NCBI GenBank assembly: GCA_017537045.1
Contig: JAFYLN010000007.1
Location: 1-27,959 of the forward strand
Direction: 5' to 3'
DNA length: 27,959 bases
Source: Oscillospiraceae bacterium
GTDB taxonomy: Bacteria; Bacillota_A; Clostridia; Oscillospirales; Oscillospiraceae
A model generated the notes under the pieces. It was not told where the DNA came from. It worked only from the letters and a program-made list of their open reading frames with translations, and did no database searches. Within the stretch, counting starts at the first letter, position 1. Every line of letters starts with the position of its first letter. The position numbers and the translations under genes were made by a program. Of this stretch, positions 22,642-27,959 are shown piece by piece.

Positions 22642-23670
22642 AGATTGCGAATCTAGCTTTTCACGTATCTGATGGTACCAATCGGGTAAAGGCTGGGGAT
22701 ACATATCCTTTGGCACACATCGTTGGCAGGGATCTAAGTCCAGCGGTAAATCGAAAAAATGCAAAGGTTTTGCGTTTTGAGCGCATTTGTGGGAGCAGTG
22801 ATATTTCTTTCTGCCGTCTGCAATAAAAACGGTGTAATCCCCAAAAGGATAATGGGGTTTGACCTTACCCTTGATCGGAGTGAAAGAATGTTTGAATCGA
22901 ATGTCTTTCGGGATCGGGATGGAGTTATCTTCACCGTTGATAATTTTATGCAGGGCATCGTTATAGTGCTGTGTTCTTATCTTAGCTTGAAGCCTTTTTA
23001 TTTCCGCATTCGAGGTGGCATTGATTTCCCTGATTTTGGTGGCATGATCGGTATTCATAGAATTCTTCTCTGCTGTTAGCTTGCGTATTTCTGCATCGTG
23101 AGCCGATTGAAGCTGATATATTTCCATGCTGTATTTCGATTTGAGGTTACGAATTTCTTGCTCAAATGAGCACGTTTGATTGAACAAGATTTTTCGAAAA
23201 ATTACAAGAAGCAGAATGATAATTAAGACTGTTATGGAAAAAGCTATCCACTTCACAGCTGTAAGCTGTTCTTCGTAATCCGCTTTGGCAGCTTCTTTGC
23301 CGGATTTGTAGCCTGCTTCTTCACCTTTAGAGTGACCATCTTCAAAACCATCCAAGAGACCTTTTTCGTAACCGTCCTTGTATCCGTTGGTGTAAGGATC
23401 GGAATCAGGTCTGGAACCGGAAGAACCAGACGAACTGGAATCGGAGGAATAATTGGTCTGATCGTCGAAGTCGTAGGGACAGTCAATAACTCCGTCACCA
23501 TTCATGTCGAAGTGAGCGTGTGCTGGATAGCCGTGGTGGTAGTGATACTCGCCGGATCCGCTGTCTATATGCCCGCCGTTGCTATCAGTTCTACCTTCAT
23601 GAGCGGAAACTGGTGTGATGATGAACGACATAAAAAGGAAGAACAAAAGGAAAACATGCGCTTTTTTCAT
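22639..23670 (-). CDS. YHYH-motif membrane protein with coiled coil
   Basis: This 343-aa protein has a signal peptide (MKKAHVFLLFFLFMSFIITPVSA). The extracellular HEGRTDSNGGHIDSGSGEYHYHHGYPAH segment is the YHYH motif found in many phage and Gram-positive secreted proteins. A calcium-binding-like DMNGDGVIDCPYDFD follows. Then come a Ser-rich linker, a Gly-rich repeat (GYKDGYEKGLLDGFEDGHSKG), a membrane helix near residues 142-163, a coiled coil and a cytoplasmic domain with Cys pairs (YHCSHKC, CQRC). The ATG at 23670 has GAGGGGG upstream. It lies opposite to the early genes beside the switch, the usual position of lysogenic-conversion genes. Function unknown. Confidence 0.82.
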   Translation of the reverse strand: MKKAHVFLLFFLFMSFIITPVSAHEGRTDSNGGHIDSGSGEYHYHHGYPAHAHFDMNGDGVIDCPYDFDDQTNYSSDSSSSGSSGSRPDSDPYTNGYKDGYEKGLLDGFEDGHSKGEEAGYKSGKEAAKADYEEQLTAVKWIAFSITVLIIILLLVIFRKILFNQTCSFEQEIRNLKSKYSMEIYQLQSAHDAEIRKLTAEKNSMNTDHATKIREINATSNAEIKRLQAKIRTQHYNDALHKIINGEDNSIPIPKDIRFKHSFTPIKGKVKPHYPFGDYTVFIADGRKKYHCSHKCAQNAKPLHFFDLPLDLDPCQRCVPKDMYPQPLPDWYHQIREKLDSQS

Positions 23671-23748
23671 GGAAATGCCCCCTCTCAAATTGATTGTAGC
23701 AAAGGAAAAGAGAAAATGCAAGTGTGTGAGGGAAGGAGGCGGCTGAGC

Positions 23749-23895
23749 ATGAATTTGGGCGAGTGGACGGAAAAAATACTTTCCATGTTTCGGGAAGATG
23801 GTATGACATTTGGATTTGCCATGATGATTCTGGACAATACTGCGCGCAAGCTTAAAGATGAAGTGATCGGGCAGAAGATTGATGATGAAAAGTAA
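23749..23895 (+). CDS. Small phage early protein (48 aa)
   Basis: It starts at an ATG preceded by GGAAGGAGGCGGCTGAGC, a very good ribosome binding site. The sequence begins MNLGEWTEKILSMFREDG and ends in a charged helix. No family is recognised. The much longer ORF in the same frame runs antisense to the YHYH gene and is not credible upstream of this start. Confidence 0.6.
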   Translation: MNLGEWTEKILSMFREDGMTFGFAMMILDNTARKLKDEVIGQKIDDEK

Positions 23896-23898
23896 AAG

Positions 23899-23925
23899 AC
23901 TGCGCAGTGCGAGTGCGCAGCCTTA
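23899..23925 (-). terminator. Hairpin after the 58-aa leftward gene
   Basis: CTGCGCA, loop, TGCGCAG; on the minus strand it is followed by TCTTTTACTTTTC. It separates two convergent small genes. Confidence 0.55.
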
Positions 23926-23933
23926 GACAAAAG

Positions 23934-24110
23934 CTAGTATGATTTCTTTTGCATGGTTTCATAATGAGCGAGAATCCGATCCAAAGCGGAGTTGTACAAA
24001 TCGAGAAGATCTTCCGGATTCCGCCCTTTGAGCTGCTGACCCTGAACGTAAATGAGTGCTAGCTCATGAGCAACTTCCATGAGGTCACCAATGTTTTGAC
24101 CGTATGACAT
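23934..24110 (-). CDS. Small leftward phage protein (58 aa)
   Basis: The ATG at 24110 follows AAAGGGGGTGAATCAT. The protein begins MSYGQNIGDLMEVAHELAL and is predicted all-helical. It is transcribed away from the rightward early block, so a divergent regulatory region lies at 24111-24202. Family not recognised. Confidence 0.65.
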   Translation of the reverse strand: MSYGQNIGDLMEVAHELALIYVQGQQLKGRNPEDLLDLYNSALDRILAHYETMQKKSY

Positions 24111-24202
24111 ATGATTCACCCCCTTTCGATTTGATTCTAGCAAAGGGGAGGGGGAAAGGCAAGAAAAAAGAAAGCCCTGAGGGGCGGAGGAGGGATTAAC
24201 AG

Positions 24203-24436
24203 GTGAATGTGAATATGGTCTGCGCGGGGGATTGCACGGATCAGGTTGGTGCTGAGGCTGCGATCGCAGCGATGGATGAATACAGCCGCGCAGAGATCGG
24301 ACGGAAGACATACCGCTTCGTTCGCCGGTGTATGCAGGATCCTGCTCTCCGGGAGAAGATCAAGAAAAGAGCCGCTGAGCTGCGCGCTGCGAATACGACT
24401 GATGAGGTGTGCAATGGAACAAAAATTGAAAGCTGA
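24203..24436 (+). CDS. Small phage early protein (77 aa)
   Basis: It starts at a GTG with GGAGGAGGG about 8 bases upstream. It has helical, basic content (RKTYRFVRRCMQDPALREKI) and an N-terminal CAGDC. It overlaps the next gene by 23 bases, forming part of a tightly packed early operon. No family is recognised. An ATG four codons in is an alternative start. Confidence 0.6.
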   Translation: MNVNMVCAGDCTDQVGAEAAIAAMDEYSRAEIGRKTYRFVRRCMQDPALREKIKKRAAELRAANTTDEVCNGTKIES

Positions 24437-24638
24437 TGTACATATCCGGCTGGATAAAAGGGAAGGGCAGGAGGACTGCCAGATCGAAGTCCGCGCGGAG
24501 GAAGCGTGGATGCTGCTGCAGGGACTGGCTCTGCTGACCATCAAATGTGCGCAGCATCTTGGATATGGTGCTGATGAGATGATTGCAAGGCTGGCAACGG
24601 TGCTGCTGGCACCGGTAGATAAAGACGGAGGAACTTGA
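24414..24638 (+). CDS. Small phage early protein (74 aa)
   Basis: The ATG follows GATGAGGTGTGCA. The sequence MEQKLKADVHIRLDKREGQE then AWMLLQGLALLTIKCAQHLG suggests a short alpha/beta protein. Its stop TGA is one base before the next start codon. Family not recognised. Confidence 0.7.
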   Translation: MEQKLKADVHIRLDKREGQEDCQIEVRAEEAWMLLQGLALLTIKCAQHLGYGADEMIARLATVLLAPVDKDGGT

Positions 24639-24639
24639 A

Positions 24640-24867
24640 ATGAAGCTGACGAGAAGAAGCCTTGCTCTGGTTGACGGGTTCGCATCCAGCCGCGATAAGC
24701 GGGAGCTGACCCAGAAACTTGGGGCAATCGAGCACAATGCCAGGGAACTGGCGGAGGAAGTGTGCGAAGGGTACTGCATGTACCGCAATAAGAAAGCCAG
24801 CAGCGCGGATATGGAGCTGCGGTGCAGCGAATGCCCGATGATGCGGCTTTTGGAGTTGATCGAGTAA
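24640..24867 (+). CDS. Small phage early protein with Cys motif (75 aa)
   Basis: The ATG has GGAGGAACTTGAA upstream. The protein is helical and carries four Cys residues, two at CEGYC near residues 42-46 and two at CSEC near 62-65. This suggests a small zinc-binding site. It belongs to the early operon; function unknown. Confidence 0.72.
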   Translation: MKLTRRSLALVDGFASSRDKRELTQKLGAIEHNARELAEEVCEGYCMYRNKKASSADMELRCSECPMMRLLELIE

Positions 24868-24908
24868 AAAGTGCAAATTCCCAAACGCTTGGGACAAGGA
24901 GGTATATC

Positions 24909-25118
24909 ATGATTCTTTCCAGTGGAGGAGAGGCATTTCGGAAGCTCTGGGAACTGATCCCGACAGTGAAGGACTATTGGGAATATGTTGGCTTGGCCAA
25001 TGAAATCGATAACTACAGAGGAGACCGTGAAATTACTGCCTTTGATGAACAGTTTCTGCTTGACTGCCTCAATCGGTATGCACAGATGAAGGGATTCGAG
25101 CCGAGGGATGACATTTGA
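24909..25118 (+). CDS. Small phage early protein (69 aa)
   Basis: The ATG at 24909 follows ACAAGGAGGTATATC, an ideal ribosome binding site. The protein begins MILSSGGEAFRKLWELIPTV and is helical and acidic, with no recognised family. It is the last clear gene before the roughly 1-kb region of tRNA-like elements. A hairpin GCCGCCA/TGGCGGC lies just after the stop. Confidence 0.7.
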   Translation: MILSSGGEAFRKLWELIPTVKDYWEYVGLANEIDNYRGDREITAFDEQFLLDCLNRYAQMKGFEPRDDI

Positions 25119-25146
25119 GCTTTGCCGCCATTACTGGCGGCGATAC

Positions 25147-25222
25147 GGACGGGAAGCATTGCAGGTGATGCGCTCGTGAGCACAGCGAGAGAAGCGAAGT
25201 TCGAATCTCGCCCCGGCCTCCA
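25147..25222 (+). tRNA. tRNA-like gene, complete cloverleaf, anticodon GCA (Cys-like)
   Basis: Acceptor GGACGGG pairs with CCCGGCC (one A-G mismatch at pair 3). The D arm is GCAT-TGCAGGTG-ATGC and the anticodon arm is CTCGT-GAGCACA-GCGAG (anticodon GCA). A 4-base variable region, T arm GCGA(A)G-TTCGAAT-CTCGC with one bulged A, discriminator T and encoded CCA complete it. Total length is 76. The oddities are A instead of the near-universal T at position 33, the mismatch and the bulge, so it may be a decayed or non-standard phage tRNA. Confidence 0.55.
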
Positions 25223-25412
25223 GTGGGAGCGATGCGACCGCCGCCAGTGGCGGATTAAGGGAGCTGAGCGAGTGGCAGCGGTCGGCAGATGAGGAAGGCG
25301 CACCGTCGCCGACGAAGATGCCGGGTACCGCAACTGGATACGTGGGAAACATCGCAAGCCATTATGTAGACCTCTGTTTCAATAGCTGACAGCCGGGAAA
25401 GACCGGCAATAT
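25223..25412. other. Intergenic stretch without a supported gene
   Basis: No credible coding sequence is seen. It contains the hairpin CCGCCAGTGGCGG near 25240 and a second short stem CCGGGAAAGACCGG near 25393, but nothing else I can identify. Confidence 0.5.
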
Positions 25413-25555
25413 GGGACAGTAGCTCAATAGGCAGAGCACATGAATTGCCGGAGATTGCACCACAGGCATTCCTTGCAGTCACCACACCAGTGTGCGCACT
25501 GGTTCGCAATGACAGCATGATTGGGATGCCGGTTCGAATCCGGCCTGTCCCACCA
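25413..25555 (+). pseudogene. tRNA-like gene interrupted at the anticodon arm by a dispersed repeat
   Basis: The 5' part has acceptor GGGACAG, TA, and D arm GCTC-AATAGGCA-GAGC. The 3' part has T arm GCCGG-TTCGAAT-CCGGC, acceptor CTGTCCC, A and encoded CCA. Where the anticodon arm should be there are about 89 bases containing a right-half copy of the dispersed palindrome (GGAGATTGC...CGCAATGACAG, 25447-25515). The short words CATGA at 25439-25443 and 25516-25520 flank the insert, like a target-site duplication. Confidence 0.6.
25447..25515. repeat. Dispersed palindromic repeat, copy C (half element)
   Basis: GCCGGAGATTGCACCAC through TTCGCAATGACAG matches the right half of the elements at 35-161 and 4498-4620. 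It has its own central hairpin CCAGTGTGCGCACTGG. It sits inside a tRNA-like sequence. Confidence 0.55.
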
Positions 25556-25590
25556 GCACAGCTTAGACAACTGTGCATCTATTTTCTTTA
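25556..25590 (+). terminator. Possible terminator after the split tRNA-like sequence
   Basis: GCACAG, loop CTTAGACAA, CTGTGC, followed by ATCTATTTTCTTT. A moderate hairpin with a T-rich tail. Confidence 0.45.
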
Positions 25591-25624
25591 GCACTCTTGC
25601 AGATGAAAGGAGGGAAGTGGATCT

Positions 25625-25765
25625 GTGAAGGTTTGGAGCTTCACAACGGTTTGGGCATATCTGCCGGTAGACAAAATTAAAATCATTTGGACTTGGATTG
25701 TTTTGTTTCGCGACAGTCGGCACTGTGTTCAGACTGTGCCGTGGTACACTTCGGGATTTACTTAG
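25625..25765 (+). CDS. Possible 46-aa ORF, doubtful
   Basis: A GTG start lies 11 bases after AAAGGAGGGAAG, an excellent Shine-Dalgarno sequence in an otherwise gene-free region. The product begins VKVWSFTTVWAYLPVDKIK and is rich in Trp and hydrophobic residues. No family is recognised, and part of the sequence forms a hairpin (GGCAC/GTGCC), so it may not be coding. Confidence 0.25.
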   Translation: MKVWSFTTVWAYLPVDKIKIIWTWIVLFRDSRHCVQTVPWYTSGFT

Positions 25766-25773
25766 TAGGTATT

Positions 25774-25847
25774 TGTCACTGCGAGGTGTGCAGCTAACCC
25801 CATAAGGGAAACGGATTGCCACGGGCATGAATGCCCTCGCAATGACA
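25774..25847. repeat. Dispersed palindromic repeat, copy D
   Basis: The ends TGTCACTGCGAGG and CCTCGCAATGACA are inverted repeats with one mismatch. An inner GGATTGCCACGGGCAT-GA-ATGCCC resembles copies A to C. A short, complete version of the same element lies within the mobile element. Confidence 0.65.
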
Positions 25848-25913
25848 GAAATTTCTATGGAAACCATTTCAATTTATTAAGCAATTGACCTGTCCCCGGC
25901 GGGCAGGTTTTAC

Positions 25914-25979
25914 GGGACAGTAGGGGGTGCGTACATCCTGACGGGTGCGGCAGCCGGTTCAACTCCGGCCTGTCCCACC
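25914..25979 (+). other. Minimal tRNA-like element lacking normal D and anticodon arms
   Basis: Acceptor GGGACAG/CTGTCCC and T arm GCCGG-TTCAACT-CCGGC are perfect, followed by ACCG instead of ACCA. Only 32 bases lie between them, about 10 short of a tRNA. They can form mutually exclusive hairpins: GGGTG-CGTA-CATCC, CATCC-TGAC-GGGTG, or a 5-bp arm CGTAC/GTGCG. Its ends match the split tRNA-like sequence at 25413-25555, so the two share ancestry. The remaining sequence up to 26140 has a hairpin GCCTGCTT/AAGCAGGC but no gene. Confidence 0.5.
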
Positions 25980-26140
25980 GAAAACAGAGGGTGCCTGCTT
26001 TTCTTCCTTTCTTTAAGCAGGCGGGAGCGGGTCGCAAAGGCGACGCAGCAGACAGCCAACGGCGGGGTGGCTGATACAAAAGAAAAAGCGGCGCTGCCCT
26101 CAGGTTGCGCCGATCAAAATCAAAATGGAGGTATAACGTA

Positions 26141-26539
26141 ATGGATGGTAACTATCAGAACACGCAGCGGGAAGAGGAGATCTTCGACGAAGAGCTGCAG
26201 GGCATGGGGATTCCGTTTGAGGACGAAACTACACCCAAGGAAATGCCGAAGCTTGCGGTCGGCGCGGGTAGCTGCAGAACGCCTTGCAGTTCGGGAGAGC
26301 ACAGCAAGGAAAACGACAAGGCAATGGATGCGACATATGCGCCGGTCAAGAAAACCGGAGCCAGTCTGCAGGCGCGTCTGATTGGATGCACGAAGTGGCT
26401 GGGTGTTTGCGGCGGTATTGCGATGCTGCTGTGGTGGTTTCAAATCAATGACCTGATGGCAATGCAGGCGGCTTATCCCTGCATTGTGGCATGCGGCATC
26501 TTGGGCGGCTTCGGCGTGGGCATGCACGCTATGCGGTGA
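26141..26539 (+). CDS. Phage protein with C-terminal membrane segments (132 aa)
   Basis: The ATG follows ATGGAGGTATAACGTA. The first about 80 residues are acidic and probably disordered (REEEIFDEELQGMGIPFEDE). The end has two hydrophobic stretches, WLGVCGGIAMLLWWFQI and YPCIVACGILGGFGVGM, separated by a short turn, so it is likely a two-helix membrane hairpin protein. Family not recognised. It starts a new run of rightward genes. Confidence 0.75.
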   Translation: MDGNYQNTQREEEIFDEELQGMGIPFEDETTPKEMPKLAVGAGSCRTPCSSGEHSKENDKAMDATYAPVKKTGASLQARLIGCTKWLGVCGGIAMLLWWFQINDLMAMQAAYPCIVACGILGGFGVGMHAMR

Positions 26540-26543
26540 TACT

Positions 26544-26723
26544 ATGGCACAAAAAAACGCGACACCGACAAAGGCGCAACAGGAAGTCATGAAGAAAAAC
26601 GGACTGCAGCCGCATCTATTCGCTGTGGTGAAAGAACTGGATTTATCCATGATCGTCAAGTACCGCATCACCGGAGAATTCAAGGTGATCAACAAAAAGG
26701 GAGGCACGATATGTCAAAATTGA
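26544..26723 (+). CDS. DUF6906-like small phage protein (59 aa)
   Basis: It begins MAQKNATPTKAQQEVMKKNG and continues with a pattern of conserved Gly-Leu-x-Pro, a Val-Val-Lys strand and MIVKYRITGEFKVINKK. This resembles the short DUF6906 proteins of Firmicutes phages, recognised from memory. It starts 4 bases after the previous stop and overlaps the next gene by 13 bases. The next gene shows the same residue pattern. Confidence 0.65.
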   Translation: MAQKNATPTKAQQEVMKKNGLQPHLFAVVKELDLSMIVKYRITGEFKVINKKGGTICQN

Positions 26724-26884
26724 AAGCACTGACAGAAGAACAGGAATGCATTCTTCGCAGGGCCGGAATCGATCCGGAAGGGTACGGCCTGCACATGATG
26801 GACGATGAAATGATCATCCTCAAGCATTTTCAGTCCGGCCTTGAAGTAACGATCAGAAAGGCGGGTAAACGGTCATGGTTGTAA
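26711..26884 (+). CDS. Second DUF6906-like small protein, paralogue of its neighbour (57 aa)
   Basis: ATG at 26711 with GGGAGGCACGAT upstream. The protein begins MSKLKALTEEQECILRRAG. It keeps the pattern T-x2-Q, then G-x2-P, then MI and a final G-x4-I-x-K seen in the preceding gene, so the two look like diverged tandem duplicates. It overlaps both neighbours (13 bases before, 10 bases after). Confidence 0.72.
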   Translation: MSKLKALTEEQECILRRAGIDPEGYGLHMMDDEMIILKHFQSGLEVTIRKAGKRSWL

Positions 26885-27435
26885 ATGAAAAGGGTTTGCT
26901 GCGGGCAATGAAGGATGCATACAAAGGTCTTGGCTATAAGGTGGCGGCAAAAGACACCGGCGGTCAACTCGATATCATCATTGCTGCGAAGTACTGGACA
27001 GTGGTTATCGAAAACAGCTGCCTGCCCAGAAAGGTGCGTGCGCTGATTACGGAGCATCTGAACGATAATCTGAATCCCGGTGATGCGTTCCAAATCAAGG
27101 AGAAAGAGACGCAGACGGAGCTGTTGGAAACAGTGCTTCTGGACATTCAGAATTTCCACTCTGGCGAGAAGGAACGGCGGATCGTGCGTAAAACGGTTTT
27201 GACTCTGGGAGGATATTCACTGTGGCAATCTGTGACAGATCAGAAAGTGATCAAGCTAGATCCAGACAATGAGGATGTAATGGCATGGGATAGTAAGGTT
27301 GTCCGTCTGATCGGCGATAACCTGCTGCTGTTGGATGATACCAACAGCAGAGCGTATGTCACCTGCATGAAGTCTGAGACAGTTGAATCGAATATGCTGG
27401 CACATCTGTCTGCCGTACAATGGCCGGTTACATAA
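26875..27435 (+). CDS. Phage hypothetical protein (186 aa)
   Basis: The ATG at 26875 follows AAAGGCGGGTAAACGGTC. Residues 1-65 look like a small alpha/beta domain (LLRAMKDAYKGLGYKVAAKD, LDIIIAAKYWTVVIEN). The rest has a second domain with WQSVTDQKVIKLD and LIGDNLLLLDDTNSRAYV. No family is recognised and no catalytic motif is seen. It is cytoplasmic by sequence. It sits in the early region before a partial gene and may act in phage DNA metabolism, but that is only position-based. Confidence 0.75.
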   Translation: MVVNEKGLLRAMKDAYKGLGYKVAAKDTGGQLDIIIAAKYWTVVIENSCLPRKVRALITEHLNDNLNPGDAFQIKEKETQTELLETVLLDIQNFHSGEKERRIVRKTVLTLGGYSLWQSVTDQKVIKLDPDNEDVMAWDSKVVRLIGDNLLLLDDTNSRAYVTCMKSETVESNMLAHLSAVQWPVT

Positions 27436-27438
27436 AAA

Positions 27439-27476
27439 GCGCGGTGCCCAAGCCGACCAAAGCAAGGCACCGCACA
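27439..27476 (+). terminator. Stem-loop after the 186-aa gene
   Basis: GCGGTGCC, a 17-base loop, GGCACCGC. There is no clear T-run, so this could be an RNA processing or stability element rather than a terminator. A second imperfect inverted repeat lies around 27486-27530. Confidence 0.35.
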
Positions 27477-27560
27477 ATTCAAAAATCCCAGCCGCATGGG
27501 GCTGTATGAGCATTATATCATACGACCCCATTTTCGGCAAGTAGAAAGTGGAGGTTAATT

Positions 27561-27959
27561 ATGATTACAATGGGAAACTTCGCCACGCAGGCAGTAAAAA
27601 AGCTGGAGGATGGCGTTAAGGAACAGAAGACAAGAATGGGCGGCAAGGAGGCAGTTATGGCCAAGCCGATAATGAATGCACTCAAGGACTTCTGCCTGCA
27701 GAATGAAGAATTTGCGCAGGCAGTGGTGCAGGGCGGCAGCTTCGTCGACTGCCTGAAAAAAGTGGCATCCGGTGTGGGAAATTCTATTTCGGATCTGGAT
27801 GCCTACAAGAAGGCGGTGCAGTTCTATTTCCCCGGCGCGGAAGTACGCATGCAGCTGACCATCGATCTGATTGATGGAATGGTTGGCAAGGAAAAACTGC
27901 CGCCGGCACCGATTGAGGACGTGACACCTAGCCTGATCCTGAATCTGGCAGATTTCTTC
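27561..27959 (+). CDS. Partial gene, possibly PcfK-like
   Basis: The ATG follows GTGGAGGTTAATT and the frame is open to the window edge (133 codons), so the gene is truncated by the window. It begins MITMGNFATQAVKKLEDGVK and contains FVDCLKKVASGVGNSISDLDAYKKAVQFYFPGAEVRMQL. The last part resembles the DDEIYSMAVHYYDEDDIEV region of PcfK-like proteins, which occur in phages and conjugative elements. This is recall, not a search, so family confidence is low. The reading frame itself is well supported. Confidence 0.7.
   Translation, partial: MITMGNFATQAVKKLEDGVKEQKTRMGGKEAVMAKPIMNALKDFCLQNEEFAQAVVQGGSFVDCLKKVASGVGNSISDLDAYKKAVQFYFPGAEVRMQLTIDLIDGMVGKEKLPPAPIEDVTPSLILNLADFF

Noticed and set aside
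23332..23748. Upstream extension of the 48-aa rightward gene
   Set aside because: It would run antisense through the YHYH gene, and the strong ribosome binding site lies immediately before the internal ATG at 23749.
24137..24910. 257-codon open frame on the minus strand
   Set aside because: It is opposite four small rightward genes that each have a strong ribosome binding site, and its product is Ser/Pro/Cys-rich with no recognisable domain.

Overview
The window looks like a Bacillota (Firmicutes, class Clostridia) chromosome, most likely an Oscillospiraceae/Ruminococcaceae-type gut bacterium. The evidence is strong purine-rich ribosome binding sites, frequent TTG/GTG starts, consensus TTGACA/TATAAT promoters, a GerMN lipoprotein, a ComEA homologue, and dispersed short palindromic repeats. 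The genus cannot be fixed from the sequence alone. About 19 kb is host backbone. The remainder, from about 19.2 kb to the right edge, is the left end of an integrated phage-like element whose right end lies outside the window.

Backbone, left to right. Positions 1-4.6 kb hold an M32 carboxypeptidase, an NAD(P)H-hydrate dehydratase and a small lipoprotein, which look like one operon. They are followed by a MazF/PemK-type endoribonuclease with no visible antitoxin and an acidic hypothetical protein. This block is flanked by two inverted copies of a composite palindromic repeat. Positions 4.6-8.5 kb hold a leftward operon: comEA, an OmpR-family response regulator, a sensor kinase, a GerMN lipoprotein and exonuclease III. 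It is transcribed divergently from a DD-carboxypeptidase-like protein that has lost all three penicillin-binding signature motifs, and a family-4 uracil-DNA glycosylase follows that gene. tRNA-Thr(CGT) comes next, then a compact convergent restriction-modification pair: a C5 methyltransferase with its own N-terminal helix-turn-helix, and a PD-(D/E)xK-like endonuclease. A heterodimeric ABC exporter with one degenerate ATP site, a small membrane protein, a tRNA-Ser(GGA) locus with two downstream structured modules carrying copies of the tRNA 3' end, and a FAD/Rieske oxidoreductase complete the backbone.

Mobile element. A large serine recombinase at 19.2-20.8 kb ends inside a palindrome that also occurs just after the oxidoreductase gene, so this is a candidate attachment region. 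Leftward from the genetic switch run a LexA/CI-type repressor and a DUF4160 protein with its partner. Rightward run a Cro-like protein and many small early genes. The switch contains four matching dyad operators. A leftward YHYH-motif membrane protein is a candidate lysogenic-conversion gene. Between the small early genes and the next block (two tandem DUF6906-like paralogues, a 186-aa protein and a partial possibly PcfK-like protein) lies about 1 kb without clear genes. It contains three tRNA-like structures: one complete cloverleaf with anticodon GCA, one split by a dispersed palindrome at the anticodon arm, and one lacking a normal D arm and anticodon arm.

The items most worth a second look are the tRNA-derived structures at 17.1-17.5 kb and 25.1-26.0 kb, the triple-motif-loss DD-carboxypeptidase homologue, and the self-contained regulatory layouts of the methyltransferase and the phage switch.
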